Counted from the stretch's first letter, positions 24,257-33,451 are shown. The stretch is DNA of 64,000 nucleotides from Bacillota bacterium (GCA_019420305.1 JAHZHL010000035.1:1-64000); one strand, 5' to 3'. The notes: generated by a model not told the origin, from the sequence alone. Numbers and translations are program-made.

Positions 24257-27200
24257 TTATTTTGCTTTTACGGAAGAATATCGGCTGTACACCTTTTTCC
24301 CTTTATAAGTCCTATAGGCCCGCACTTTTATATAGTATTTCTTGCCTTTTCTCAGGTTTTTAAGCTTGAGAAAAGTCTTCTTCGTGGTCACGGATTTCAC
24401 AGTCCTCTTTTTGAAGTTCTTTCTTGTGGAGTAGACAACTTTATATCCTCTGGCTCCGGCCACCTTCTTCCATTTTAAGTTTCTGTAGCTTTTCTTTTTC
24501 CCTGTCAGTTTGGTTATCTGCGTCTTTGCCAGCGCCGTTTTGGCCGAAACAATACCTGAAGTTCCATTGCCTCCACTTCCGATGGCCACTACTTTGTAGT
24601 AATACCGTTTATGGAAAGTCAGCTTTTTGTCCGTATAGCTTTTGCCCTTTGTGGCAGCGATTTTTTTATAGGTTCCCGATTTTTTGGCTGCCCGATACAC
24701 ATCATAACGGATCGCTCCCGGGGAAGCGTTCCAGGACACTTTAATTGTCCTGTATCCCGTGCTTGCAGCTTTGACTTTAGGCGCTTTGGCAGCCGTTTTC
24801 CCGGGGTGATTATTTGACAGGTTTTCTGGCTTTTCCGTTTCCGCGGCTTTTGAAGTAAGCACGTTGATAACGCTCATATCGCTTCTTCCCACAGGGCTTA
24901 TCGCGCAAATTTTCACGGTATAGGAAGTATTGCTTTCCAGCCCTGTAAATTCCGCGAAAGTAACCGTCTCGCCGGTTTCCATCTCTTTTACAAGCTCACC
25001 GCCTTTATATACCTGAGCTCTGTAGCCGGTGGCGGCCGGCTGGTTTTCTTGTTCTCCCACTTTCTGCCAATTTACCTTTATGCTGTCCGCCGTATAGGAT
25101 GTTTCCGGCTGTGGCGCGTCGGGGACCTGAAGCTGGGCAGTCAGTTTCCCAAAAAGATTTTCTCCTGTTACGCTTACGGTTGTGGAAATCAGTTTCTTCT
25201 CTGATATTCCGCTTATGGTTTTGCCGGTTTTCCCGTTGCTCCACAGGAATTCATATTCCGTCTCCTGAGTTCCCTCTTCTTTTGTCAATTCCGCCGTCAT
25301 GGAATAAGTTCCGCTGTCTTCTTTTTCAATGTCGATTGTTACATTTCCCGTGATTTCTTCCATCTCCGTAACTTCGAGATATTTACTTTTCAGTTTATCA
25401 CAGGCGGCCTGCAGTTCTTCAAAGGTCGGTTCATAGGACGCCAGTACATGATTGGCGTTTTCAAGAGCCGTGACAAATTCCTGCCATCCCGAGGTATCTC
25501 CGTACTGCTCCTCTTCAAGCTTCTCAGCTTCTTGAATCATATCATCTAAATCCAGCAGCGCCTGGAATACATCGTGTTCCTCTTCAATATCATCGATCAG
25601 CTCATGGAACTGATAATCACGATTGTACTCTGTTACTACCGCCTTGTGGTTAATCCTGAGCCCATTATCGGTCATTTCCGTCAGAAAGCTGTCAAGCAGC
25701 GCTTCCGGGAAATTGCACATCAGCATAAACTCCGAATCATTTCCCTTACCGTCGTATTCTGTTTCCGCGGCCTCGTATCCTTCGAGCCCCGCCAGATAAC
25801 CGACGGTTTCATTCAGATGCTTATCTGTTATCCTTTCGTAAGGAATCCCCAAGTTCTCCAGGATCGAATGGAGTCGGTATCCTCTGGAGGTATCTTCATC
25901 CAGATTATATAACACCACCTTATAGTCCGGTATCTCTGCTGACGCGGCAACCACCGGAACAGACGCCGAAATATAATCGACCTCTTCCCCTTCCCACTCC
26001 GTATGAGGCAGTCTCAGTTTTACGGCAAGACGATCTCCCGCGTTAAGCTCTGCTCCATCTTTTACCGCCAGTGTCAGCTTTCCTTTTGTAACATCGCCCC
26101 AATTTGAATTAATCTGCGCTACTCGTTTGGCGATGCTGGAGTTCTCCCAGAGTTCACCGTCTTCAAACTCATCATCTGTATAAGTTCCCGGATACTGATA
26201 GACCGTAATGTCACAATAAAAATCATCTCCAAGAGTCAGGTATTCATCCGAATAATCAACCGTAAGGCTTATGGTTTTATCATCCGCCTTAACAGCGGCC
26301 ACGTTAAATGCCACATATGGCGTGCCCCAGTCAGGAGACGGCATCACGGTCATAACCTGCGACTGTGCGGTTTCACCGTCCACCGTAAGAAGTATCTGAA
26401 GTTTGTCCCCTTCCGCGATCTTTCCGCTTATATAGACGCTCAGTTCCTTCTGGCTTCTATAAAGATTTCCGCTGGCGATCACTTCATCTTTTACCGGATC
26501 CAGAGAGTCTCCCGTAAACTTATACAGTTTATAGGAAGCATGATCCGCGCTGGCGTCAAATGTTACAGACGCTTTTACCGCCGTAACTCCTGCTGTAATT
26601 GTTTCATTAAGAATCTTGACTTCCGGCTTTACCTTCTCCGGTTCCGGCGCTATATTTTTGCTTTCAGACTCTACCGTCCGGCCGTCAGATAATGCGAGCA
26701 CCGCGATAAGCTTTTCTCCGGCAGTCAGGTGTCCCTCCCCGAAAGTGATTTTCTGGCTGTTTTCACTGGGACTGATGCTGCCTGAATAAATTTCCGTCGC
26801 GGTCTTACGGTCAAAGCTTTCTCCGCTGTAGGTGTAAAGCGTCAATGTTCCTTCCAGGGATTCGCTAAAATTCGCGGCAACCCACACATCGGTTCTGTCC
26901 GCGCTTATTGTGTCCGTGACGATCGCAACTTCCGGCTCTGTCTCAACAGTGGATCCGGAAGAAATCGTTACGGAATTACTGTATCGATAGGATGTCCGAT
27001 CCGTATCCGCGTCATATTTGTACAAATAAGCCTGTATTGTGTTTCCGGCTTTCAGCTTAGCGGAAGAAGAGAAGTCGCACTGATAGGTATTCTCCCCCGT
27101 AAACGTTACGGTAGATAGTTTCGTCCGGCTGTCTCCGTCATTGTCTGTCGAAGGTGACCCTGTCGTTACAAACAGATAACCTCCCTTAAAGCTGTCACAT

Positions 27201-28777
27201 CCTTTTACCGTTACGGTCACCGATGTGGTATCAGTGCTGATTTGTGAGTTTTGTATCGCCAGGCTGTCAGCTTCTACTGTCTGATTCACAGAAAAGACTT
27301 CACTCGTATATGTGGCCTCGCCGTTATTATAGGTCAGAACCAGAACTACACGATCTCCCTCCTTCAGGGCATCGCCGGCAAGTTCAAACACCATGCGCCC
27401 CGTTTTTTGTCCATACAGCACCGAGACAGGATTGGAAGTTTCGGGCTCTCCTCCGCTGTCCGCCCTGCATAGTTTGGCAATGTTAATGTTTGTAATGTTC
27501 GTATCGTTTGCCTCTACCTTAAAGACAGCCTGTGAGCTGTCCTCTGTCAGTTCTCCTTCCTGTGTTATGGTAAAATCCGCTTCCTCAGTTACAACGGCAG
27601 GATCAGACTGGGCAATCAGTTCGCCTGACTTAAGCAAAAACGCGACAATCTTATTTCCACCCAGCAGGCCGGAAGAATCGGTTACTTTTATTTCATTTTT
27701 GCCGGATACAGCGCTTACCGATGCCACAAGGGTTCCTCCCTGCGTCACATAGTTCGTGTCACTCTTTTCAAAGCTTTTCAGCATCAGGACGGAGCCTTCC
27801 GGCATCTCGCCATTTACATTAACTTCAACTGTATCGCTTTTGGATGTAACCTCCGAAGCTATAGACACTTTAACATCCTCTTGTTCTTCCCCGGCAGTTA
27901 CCAGTACGGAATCATCCGGCTTTCCGAACACTTCCTCATAATCGTTGCCCTTGGGTAAAAAGAGTTCTGTATTCTGGCTCCAGTAGACGACTGCCCGCAC
28001 ACGATACCCTTCTTTCAGCGGTTCGCTCAACTTGATTTCTTTTCCGCTGAAAGCCTTCGAACCATCTATGTTGGAAGCCAGGGAAATCTGCTTATCTCCC
28101 TCAAAGTCAAAACTCTCGTCCCCGGGATACTGGGCTACAGCGCAGGTAATGCTTATTTTACCTTCCTGCGCGTACTGAAACAGCCTTTCATCTCCTGTCA
28201 GGGAGATATGGAGCCTATCCTCTCCGGCTTTTAATGTTTTTTCATCTATGCTCGCGTCCGGATAAGTATAATCCTGAAAGCCCTCGCCGGATTCATCAAC
28301 AATCTCGATGGCCTGGGAATTGACCGGCTTATAATTGTCCTCTCCCACCGGCACGTTGAGGGAAGCGATCACCTTGTATCCTGGCTTCAGCGGCAAAACG
28401 GACTCCTTAAAGCCGCAGGTTTCATGATAGCCGTCCGTAACCCGGCCCGACCATAAGAGCGTGTTAAACGAGCCGTCCGGATCAAAGGAGGTGTTGCCCG
28501 CGTAAGCGTAAATATTGAGATAACAGCTTTCTACCGACTCATCCAGTTTTACTTTAACTTCTGTTGACGCAGAATCCTCTTGAAAGGCCTCCGTTCTTAC
28601 TTCTCCCTTGTCCGTGAGCTGCACGGAACAGTTCGAAAGAATTTCCTGCTCCGTTTTCTCTGTTGCGCCGCTTTCCGTATTTCCGGCGCCTGTCTCCGCA
28701 AAGACAGGTACGCTAAAAATGGAAAGCAACATCACCACCGCAAGGAATAAACTCAAAAATTTTTTTGTTTGCTGCAA
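24257..28777 (-). CDS. Large secreted multidomain protein with DUF3783-like and fibronectin III domains
   Basis: A 1506-residue exported protein of unknown function. A signal peptide (QQTKKFLSLFLAVVMLLSIF, cut after PVFA) opens it. Residues about 60-930 hold tandem, diverged beta-sandwich-like repeats, several with the pattern xVxIxxxTI-x-A-xxTxVxVxxxF followed by an LxAGxKLIAxL element. Residues about 950-1065 resemble DUF3783 (VVLYNLDEDTSRGYRLHS...HKAVVTEYNRDYQFHELI), then a FIVAR-like helical segment to about 1137. The end has three fibronectin III domains and a very Lys-rich C-terminus. No LPXTG or S-layer motif is seen. I prefer the TTG at 28777, with AAGGAG nine to ten bases upstream and a signal peptide directly after it, over the ATG at 28810. 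It ends in its own terminator. Confidence 0.85.
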   Translation of the reverse strand: MQQTKKFLSLFLAVVMLLSIFSVPVFAETGAGNTESGATEKTEQEILSNCSVQLTDKGEVRTEAFQEDSASTEVKVKLDESVESCYLNIYAYAGNTSFDPDGSFNTLLWSGRVTDGYHETCGFKESVLPLKPGYKVIASLNVPVGEDNYKPVNSQAIEIVDESGEGFQDYTYPDASIDEKTLKAGEDRLHISLTGDERLFQYAQEGKISITCAVAQYPGDESFDFEGDKQISLASNIDGSKAFSGKEIKLSEPLKEGYRVRAVVYWSQNTELFLPKGNDYEEVFGKPDDSVLVTAGEEQEDVKVSIASEVTSKSDTVEVNVNGEMPEGSVLMLKSFEKSDTNYVTQGGTLVASVSAVSGKNEIKVTDSSGLLGGNKIVAFLLKSGELIAQSDPAVVTEEADFTITQEGELTEDSSQAVFKVEANDTNITNINIAKLCRADSGGEPETSNPVSVLYGQKTGRMVFELAGDALKEGDRVVLVLTYNNGEATYTSEVFSVNQTVEADSLAIQNSQISTDTTSVTVTVKGCDSFKGGYLFVTTGSPSTDNDGDSRTKLSTVTFTGENTYQCDFSSSAKLKAGNTIQAYLYKYDADTDRTSYRYSNSVTISSGSTVETEPEVAIVTDTISADRTDVWVAANFSESLEGTLTLYTYSGESFDRKTATEIYSGSISPSENSQKITFGEGHLTAGEKLIAVLALSDGRTVESESKNIAPEPEKVKPEVKILNETITAGVTAVKASVTFDASADHASYKLYKFTGDSLDPVKDEVIASGNLYRSQKELSVYISGKIAEGDKLQILLTVDGETAQSQVMTVMPSPDWGTPYVAFNVAAVKADDKTISLTVDYSDEYLTLGDDFYCDITVYQYPGTYTDDEFEDGELWENSSIAKRVAQINSNWGDVTKGKLTLAVKDGAELNAGDRLAVKLRLPHTEWEGEEVDYISASVPVVAASAEIPDYKVVLYNLDEDTSRGYRLHSILENLGIPYERITDKHLNETVGYLAGLEGYEAAETEYDGKGNDSEFMLMCNFPEALLDSFLTEMTDNGLRINHKAVVTEYNRDYQFHELIDDIEEEHDVFQALLDLDDMIQEAEKLEEEQYGDTSGWQEFVTALENANHVLASYEPTFEELQAACDKLKSKYLEVTEMEEITGNVTIDIEKEDSGTYSMTAELTKEEGTQETEYEFLWSNGKTGKTISGISEKKLISTTVSVTGENLFGKLTAQLQVPDAPQPETSYTADSIKVNWQKVGEQENQPAATGYRAQVYKGGELVKEMETGETVTFAEFTGLESNTSYTVKICAISPVGRSDMSVINVLTSKAAETEKPENLSNNHPGKTAAKAPKVKAASTGYRTIKVSWNASPGAIRYDVYRAAKKSGTYKKIAATKGKSYTDKKLTFHKRYYYKVVAIGSGGNGTSGIVSAKTALAKTQITKLTGKKKSYRNLKWKKVAGARGYKVVYSTRKNFKKRTVKSVTTKKTFLKLKNLRKGKKYYIKVRAYRTYKGKKVYSRYSSVKAK

Positions 28778-28879
28778 AAATAACCACTCCTTTCTTAATT
28801 CCGCATGCATAACGCTCTGGAGCCTCCGTGATGATTCCGCATTCTGTTTTCGCTTAATCCGGGCATATCTGCACCGCCC

Positions 28880-28901
28880 ATAGTTAGTTTTAACTAACTA
28901 T
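28880..28901. promoter_or_regulatory. Palindromic operator 1 (GTTAG-N6-CTAAC)
   Basis: A nearly perfect 22-base palindrome with 10-base arms ATAGTTAGTT/AACTAACTAT and a 2-base centre. The core GTTAG-N6-CTAAC recurs 70 bases away. It lies about 100-125 bases upstream of the large secreted protein start, so a repressor site is likely. The shape recalls DtxR/IdeR-type metal boxes, but that is a guess. Confidence 0.65.
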
Positions 28902-28957
28902 CATTCAAAAATATAGTGCCATCACAGGGCAATCATAAAACTATTACAAACGTTTCA

Positions 28958-28973
28958 GTTAGCTTGCACTAAC
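28958..28973. promoter_or_regulatory. Palindromic operator 2 (GTTAG-N6-CTAAC)
   Basis: GTTAG-CTTGCA-CTAAC repeats the arms and spacing of the first site. It sits 14 bases from the stop of the NTP-transferase gene. Two copies of an identical core in a 175-base gap argue against chance. Confidence 0.6.
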
Positions 28974-28986
28974 CATCACTTTTATA

Positions 28987-30213
28987 TCATATTTTTTTAT
29001 GTTCGTCAATAACAGATTTTCCCTGACAGAGTACTCTTAGCTCTCCGTTTCCCATCTTATCCCAGGAGTCCGAAATATCTTTTCCTTCCAGATTATTGGT
29101 AATCGCCCGCAGCACTCCGCTGTGGGCAGTCACAATCACATCCGGTGACGGATCCTTTCTCAGAATGCCAATCAGTGTTTTGATCACTCTGTACTGCAGA
29201 TCAAAAAAATTCTCGCTGCCGCGGCCCTGCTTGTAGATCATCAGGTTCTGTCCCCGTTTCTCATACTCTTCGGGAAACTCCTCTTTAATTTCACGGATAA
29301 ACCTGCCGTCCCATGAACCGAGATTCATTTCCCTCAGCCCTTTTTCCTCTATTACATGGGCAAGCCCGCTTTTTCCCCGCAGAATCTCCGCGGTCTGTGA
29401 CGCCCGCAGGAGATCGCTGGTGTAAACCCGATCGGTCTGAGGGGAAAAACCAGCCAGGCGGTCTGCGGCTTCCTCTGCCTGAAGCTGCCCTTTTTCACTG
29501 AGGGGAACATCCGTCTGTCCCAGAAAAATCTTTTCCTTATGCTGGCGAATCTGCCCGTGGCGAACCAGAAAAAAACGCCTTCCTTTCGCAAGTTCCGTAA
29601 AATCCTCGAAGCGACCTTTTCCGGCAAGCCACTCTTTGATCTTCTCATAAGCCCGGGGGGTATCCATATCCATTACCACCCCTTCTTCACGAACTTCGAT
29701 CCGTTTTATTTTACCATAATCTTTATCGGTAATCTCTTTCAGTCCGCCTGTCCCATCATGCCGCAAAATCGCCTGCCGGTACATGGCGGGGATCAGAAGG
29801 GGATGTCCTTTTTTTCCTCTGTAACACGGCACCGAAAATTTGTCCGGTGCAAAACTTTGCTTCAAAGCCATTAACACTTCTTTTGTCACCAACGGGCAGT
29901 CCACCGGCAGGACAAAAAAGCCGTCCAGATTCCGAGGAAGGGCGGAAATGCCTGCTTGTATGGAAGTAAACATTCCCTCTTCAAAGCGGGGATTGCGGAC
30001 TTCTACAGCTCCGCTTCTTTCAAGAAGAGGCACCAAAGCCTCCCGGTTATAGCCGGTCACTACCACCCGCTGCCGGATTCCGGCATCTTTCGACACCCTC
30101 AAAACCCTTTCGAGCACTGTTTCATCGTTTAATGGCAATAAAGGTTTAAACTTGCCCATTCTTGACGAAAAGCCCGCTGCCAGAATACAGATTCCAAACT
30201 GCCTCTTATCCAT
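28987..30213 (-). CDS. MocA-like NTP transferase fused to a histidine phosphatase (DVU_1551-like)
   Basis: A 408-residue fusion. Residues 1-195 are a MobA/MocA-like nucleotidyltransferase (ILAAGFSSRMGKFKPLLPL, the LPVDCPLVT metal motif, GKKGHPLLIP), which would attach a nucleotide, by family probably CMP, to molybdopterin. Residues about 210-400 are a phosphoglycerate-mutase-type phosphatase, with the catalytic RHG motif (FFLVRHGQIRQHKE), YTSDLLRASQTAEIL and the second His in VTAHSGVLRA. The fusion suggests coupled formation and removal of a phosphate on a cofactor intermediate. It overlaps the end of xdhC by eight bases, so the two are translated together. Confidence 0.88.
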   Translation of the reverse strand: MDKRQFGICILAAGFSSRMGKFKPLLPLNDETVLERVLRVSKDAGIRQRVVVTGYNREALVPLLERSGAVEVRNPRFEEGMFTSIQAGISALPRNLDGFFVLPVDCPLVTKEVLMALKQSFAPDKFSVPCYRGKKGHPLLIPAMYRQAILRHDGTGGLKEITDKDYGKIKRIEVREEGVVMDMDTPRAYEKIKEWLAGKGRFEDFTELAKGRRFFLVRHGQIRQHKEKIFLGQTDVPLSEKGQLQAEEAADRLAGFSPQTDRVYTSDLLRASQTAEILRGKSGLAHVIEEKGLREMNLGSWDGRFIREIKEEFPEEYEKRGQNLMIYKQGRGSENFFDLQYRVIKTLIGILRKDPSPDVIVTAHSGVLRAITNNLEGKDISDSWDKMGNGELRVLCQGKSVIDEHKKI

Positions 30214-31027
30214 GATTCGCTCTTACCTGAATCATTTCCGCCGCAATACTGATGGCGATTTCCTCCGGGGTTTCCGCCTTGATGGAAAGGCCAATCGGCG
30301 CGTGGACTCTGGCAATGTCGTCTTCCGAATATCCTTCCTTTCTCAGCATATCAAAGAGCATGGCGTTTTTCTTTCGGCTGCCGATCATACCCACATAGGC
30401 GCTTTTCTGCTTCAGCGCGTCTTTCAGCACATCGTAGTCTCCCATGTGACCTCTTGTTACGATGACAATATAGCTGTTCTCATCGGTTTGAATGTCATCA
30501 AAGGAATGCTTGAAATCCGGCAGAACTTTTACTTCCGCGGCTTTTGGAAAACGCTCCCGGTTCGCGTATTCCGCCCGATCGTCGATGGCGATAGTTTTAA
30601 AGTTGATATACCTCAGCACCGGCTCCAAAGCAAGCCCCACGTGGCCGGCTCCAAAGATATAGGCGGTGGTCTCCAGATTGAATTCTTCTACGAATTCTTC
30701 CGGGTGGGCCGCGTCAATATACTGAACTAACACATCCGCGTCACCGCCGCATCCCATGTCCAGCGCGTCCTGTTCCTCGGTATTCAGCTTGAAATGGTGC
30801 AGTCTGTTTTTTTCTTTTGTCTGAAAAACTTCCTTACAAAGCTTCTCCGTTTCCGCCTCCAGCCGGCCGCCTCCGACAGTCCCCTGAGTGGTGCCGTCTT
30901 TTTTCATCAGCAGCCAGGCGCCTTTTTTTCTGGGCGTTGATCCTTTTGTATCCACCACTTTGGCGATAACAAAATCTTCTCCCTGCTCCAGCAGGTCTCT
31001 TGCAAAATAAATAATCTTCTGTGACAT
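30206..31027 (-). CDS. xdhC: XdhC/CoxI family molybdoenzyme maturation protein
   Basis: A 273-residue XdhC-type protein that inserts or sulfurates the Moco of xanthine-dehydrogenase-like enzymes. The N-terminal XdhC_CoxI domain (VVDTKGSTPRKKGAWLLM, GTVGGGRLEAE, LDMGCGGDADVLVQYI) and the C-terminal Rossmann domain (AYIFGAGHVGLALEPVLRYI, YIVIVTRGHMGDYDVL, YVGMIGSRKK) are complete. TAAGGAGG lies six bases before the ATG. It sits with accessory genes of the aldehyde oxidoreductase locus, so that enzyme is the probable client. Confidence 0.93.
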   Translation of the reverse strand: MSQKIIYFARDLLEQGEDFVIAKVVDTKGSTPRKKGAWLLMKKDGTTQGTVGGGRLEAETEKLCKEVFQTKEKNRLHHFKLNTEEQDALDMGCGGDADVLVQYIDAAHPEEFVEEFNLETTAYIFGAGHVGLALEPVLRYINFKTIAIDDRAEYANRERFPKAAEVKVLPDFKHSFDDIQTDENSYIVIVTRGHMGDYDVLKDALKQKSAYVGMIGSRKKNAMLFDMLRKEGYSEDDIARVHAPIGLSIKAETPEEIAISIAAEMIQVRANHG

Positions 31028-31124
31028 AAGTTCCTCCTTATTGGTTTTCTTTCTTTATTGGCTCTTCTTAACTTCCGCTATACTTGCTTTCTGTTCGTTC
31101 CTTTTTCCGGTTGGCGCCGCGCCC

Positions 31125-31161
31125 TTAGAAACAAGTTGAAAAAAGCAGCAATTGTTTCTAA
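31125..31161. promoter_or_regulatory. Inverted repeat upstream of xdhC
   Basis: TTAGAAACAA-N17-TTGTTTCTAA with perfect 10-base arms, about 100 bases before the xdhC ATG. No T run follows on either strand, so an operator is more likely than a terminator. The remainder of the 300-base gap around it contains no supported gene. Confidence 0.5.
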
Positions 31162-31239
31162 TTTTTACTGAGCTGCAGCGCCTCAAATTCCGATTTTTGC
31201 GAGGATCCCCGCATTTTTGCAAGACATGGGGCCGAAACC

Positions 31240-31286
31240 CTGAAAAATTTATCAACAATTTGCCATAAACCAGGATTGTTGATAAA
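31240..31286 (-). terminator. AT-rich terminator after the CoA ligase gene
   Basis: Perfect 12-base arms (31248-31259 with 31275-31286, TTTATCAACAAT/ATTGTTGATAAA) around a 15-base loop, followed on the minus strand by a T run. It lies 44 bases beyond the ligase stop. The AT-rich stem is weak, so some read-through into xdhC is likely. Confidence 0.6.
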
Positions 31287-31329
31287 GGTCGGCCGTTTGC
31301 GGCAGAAAGCCGTCCCCATTATAAAACGA

Positions 31330-32355
31330 TTATTCCTGTTGTTTTTCCTGCCACTGCCCCTTCGCCATCTGGCGGTCCCCTACGCGGCTGATCCGTTTCA
31401 GGATGCTTCCGCAGACGCAGGGCTCGGTGAGAAAACGGCTGCGGTCGCCGGTACGGTAGCGTAGAAAGGGCATTCCTCTGCGGGTCAGAGTGGTAAACAC
31501 GATTTCTCCCTCCTGACCGTCCGGCAGTACTTCACCGGTTTTGGGATCGATGATTTCCAGATACAGATCGGCTTCCCGGATATGGCATCCCTCCAGCGCC
31601 GGACAGCTTACCGCGCAGCCAAGACCCATCTCGGTCATGCCGTAATGCTCAAAAATACGGCAATCCCAGGCATTCTGAATTCTGTTCCTGCTTTCAGCAG
31701 ACACATAGTCAGCGGATAACAGTACGGTTCGCAGATGGATCTGATATTTGCCCGCCTCCGCCCGCTTTGCCAGTTCCGCCATATGCCCCGGCAAAGCGAC
31801 AGCGCAGGTCACACCCGATTCTTCCATAATCTGCAGGATCCGCCCGTAATCACTTCCGTCGGGAAGTCCATAGGCAACGACCTTCGCGCCAAAACGTTCC
31901 ACTCCCCGTTTCAGAAGATCGCCGATGGACCCCGGTCTCCTGCAGGGCATCAGAATCATCACCGTGTCGGAAGCATCCGCCATCAGCTGCATGCCGTTAT
32001 GAAAAAAATCCGTTGTCAGTTCCTGATCGTCTTGAGTAAAATAAATTCGTTTGGGAAGTCCCGTGGTTCCGCTGGTCTGCATGGTAACGATCCGGCTGAT
32101 CTCGCTCTGACTGACACAGACCATCTCCAGGCCGCAGGCGCAAACATCCTCCGGCGACGTAAAGGGAAGCTGACGAAAATCTTCCCAGGTATCCACCTTC
32201 ATCCCCTGATACAGTTCCGCGTAAAAGGGACTCTGGCTCACCGCCCATTGAAAGGTCTCCCGGATTCTGGAAAGCTGCCAGTCTTCCAACGACTCCCGTG
32301 TCAGTTTTTTCACTCCCAGCTTCCGGCAGGTCCAGAGATCCAGATAGGGCTTCAT
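31330..32355 (-). CDS. AMP-dependent CoA ligase-like protein (phenylacetate-CoA ligase type, DVU_1553-like)
   Basis: A 341-residue adenylating enzyme resembling phenylacetate-CoA ligase but shorter than the usual 430 residues. The ATP motif is MQTSGTTGLPKRI, the A5-type motif FEHYGMTEMGLGC, and the GDRSRF segment near the C-terminus marks the hinge; most of the C-terminal subdomain is missing or very short. Homologues recur next to molybdenum aldehyde oxidoreductases in Desulfovibrio and Clostridia. The start at 32355 overlaps the preceding stop (ATGA). Substrate and role (acid activation or cofactor adenylylation) are unknown. Confidence 0.82.
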   Translation of the reverse strand: MKPYLDLWTCRKLGVKKLTRESLEDWQLSRIRETFQWAVSQSPFYAELYQGMKVDTWEDFRQLPFTSPEDVCACGLEMVCVSQSEISRIVTMQTSGTTGLPKRIYFTQDDQELTTDFFHNGMQLMADASDTVMILMPCRRPGSIGDLLKRGVERFGAKVVAYGLPDGSDYGRILQIMEESGVTCAVALPGHMAELAKRAEAGKYQIHLRTVLLSADYVSAESRNRIQNAWDCRIFEHYGMTEMGLGCAVSCPALEGCHIREADLYLEIIDPKTGEVLPDGQEGEIVFTTLTRRGMPFLRYRTGDRSRFLTEPCVCGSILKRISRVGDRQMAKGQWQEKQQE

Positions 32356-32726
32356 TCGTCCCACTCCAAGAGCTCGGCAATCTTCTGAAAGGTCGCTTCC
32401 AGCATCATCGGGCATTTTTCCACTTTGTTCAGAGGGTTTCCATCCATCAGATCCACGCAGTCCGTATATTCGAAGGCATCCTCGAACCACTCGGTCAGCT
32501 CCTCCACATTATTCATGCTGGCTTCTTTCGGATCCGCCAGGTACAAAAGACAGATTCCCGCCGACAGAATGCCGCAGACCCGGCCTGACCACATACCGTC
32601 GCACAGCCCCGCCATGGCCGCCACCAGATCTTCATTTTCTTTCCCCAGCCGCCGCAGCCCCATTTCCATAATCATCTGGCTGCAACAATATCCTTTCAAC
32701 TTTAAATCCAGAATTTCCTCATTCAT
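32352..32726 (-). CDS. C-GCAxxG-C-C family redox-type protein (DVU_1555-like)
   Basis: A 124-residue cysteine-rich protein of the C-GCAxxG-C-C family. The spaced cysteines are seen in LKGYCCSQMIM, AGLCDGMWSGRVCGILSAG, YTDCVDLMDG and VEKCPMML. The GCAxxG equivalent (GLCDGMWSG) has diverged. These proteins are thought to bind a redox cofactor or metal and travel with oxidoreductases. It is between the methyltransferase and the ligase in one transcript, with GGGAGG seven to eight bases before the ATG. Confidence 0.82.
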   Translation of the reverse strand: MNEEILDLKLKGYCCSQMIMEMGLRRLGKENEDLVAAMAGLCDGMWSGRVCGILSAGICLLYLADPKEASMNNVEELTEWFEDAFEYTDCVDLMDGNPLNKVEKCPMMLEATFQKIAELLEWDE

Positions 32727-32743
32727 ATTCCTGTCCTCCCGAT

Positions 32744-33451
32744 TTATTTCTCTGGCTTCTCCGCCACCAGCATGAAATAGCCGATTCCTTTTTTGTCTTT
32801 AGCGCAGGTCACGCAGCTGTCCAAAGATCCCTCCCGCAAAATGGTTTCCGCCACATAGGTATCCAGATCCGCGCTGCGGTCTTCAAAGGCCACAATCTTG
32901 TATCCCACCTCTTCCATGTATCGGAGCATAGGCTCTTTGATAAATGCTCCCTCAAAACGGAAATCCACAAAGCGCATCTGTCCTTCTCCGCAATTCTCCT
33001 CTTTATGCGGAATTTTCGCCTGCCGTTCCGCCTCAATTTGAATCGCCTTTACCTGACGCGGATCCGGATTTTTTAGATACAGATCGCTGATAAACAGCTT
33101 GCCTCCCTTTTTTAAAACGCAAAAGGCTTCGTGCAGTGCCTCGTCCGGCAAATTAATCAGGGAAAGCGTGCATTCCATCATGACGCAGTCAAAGGAAAAG
33201 GAAGAAAAATCTTCAAGGAATTCCCCGTCTCCCATACGCAGGTCCAGGTTTTTGTTCCGCTCTTTTCCTTCTTGAATTTTAGACAAGTTCATGTCAATGC
33301 CGGTTACTTTATACCCGTATTTGTCCTGAAGATGCTCCGCGCAGGTTCCGTCTCCGCAGCCCACATCCAGGACAGCCGCCCCTTTCTTCAGCGCGCAGAT
33401 CTCCATCGCTTTTTCCGTAATATCAAATTTTCCTGGTCTTATTAACGCCAT
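32744..33451 (-). CDS. SAM-dependent methyltransferase (DVU_1556-like)
   Basis: A 235-residue class I methyltransferase. The SAM-binding motif is AAVLDVGCGDGTCAEHL, followed by VTGIDMNLSKI, RMGDGEFL and the post-motif FDCVMMECTLSLI; the Cys-rich C-terminal segment DSCVTCAKDKKGIGYFMLVAEK is unusual. The start at 33451 (MALIRPGKF) has AGGAAC upstream; longer in-frame starts lie over the promoter region. It leads the minus-strand half of the aldehyde oxidoreductase locus. The methyl acceptor is unknown. Confidence 0.82.
   Translation of the reverse strand: MALIRPGKFDITEKAMEICALKKGAAVLDVGCGDGTCAEHLQDKYGYKVTGIDMNLSKIQEGKERNKNLDLRMGDGEFLEDFSSFSFDCVMMECTLSLINLPDEALHEAFCVLKKGGKLFISDLYLKNPDPRQVKAIQIEAERQAKIPHKEENCGEGQMRFVDFRFEGAFIKEPMLRYMEEVGYKIVAFEDRSADLDTYVAETILREGSLDSCVTCAKDKKGIGYFMLVAEKPEK

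Noticed and set aside
31261..31276. A TGGCAAATTGTTGATA string upstream of xdhC on the minus strand resembling a sigma-54 box
   Set aside because: The GC of the -12 element is missing and the string lies in the loop and arm of a terminator-like hairpin.
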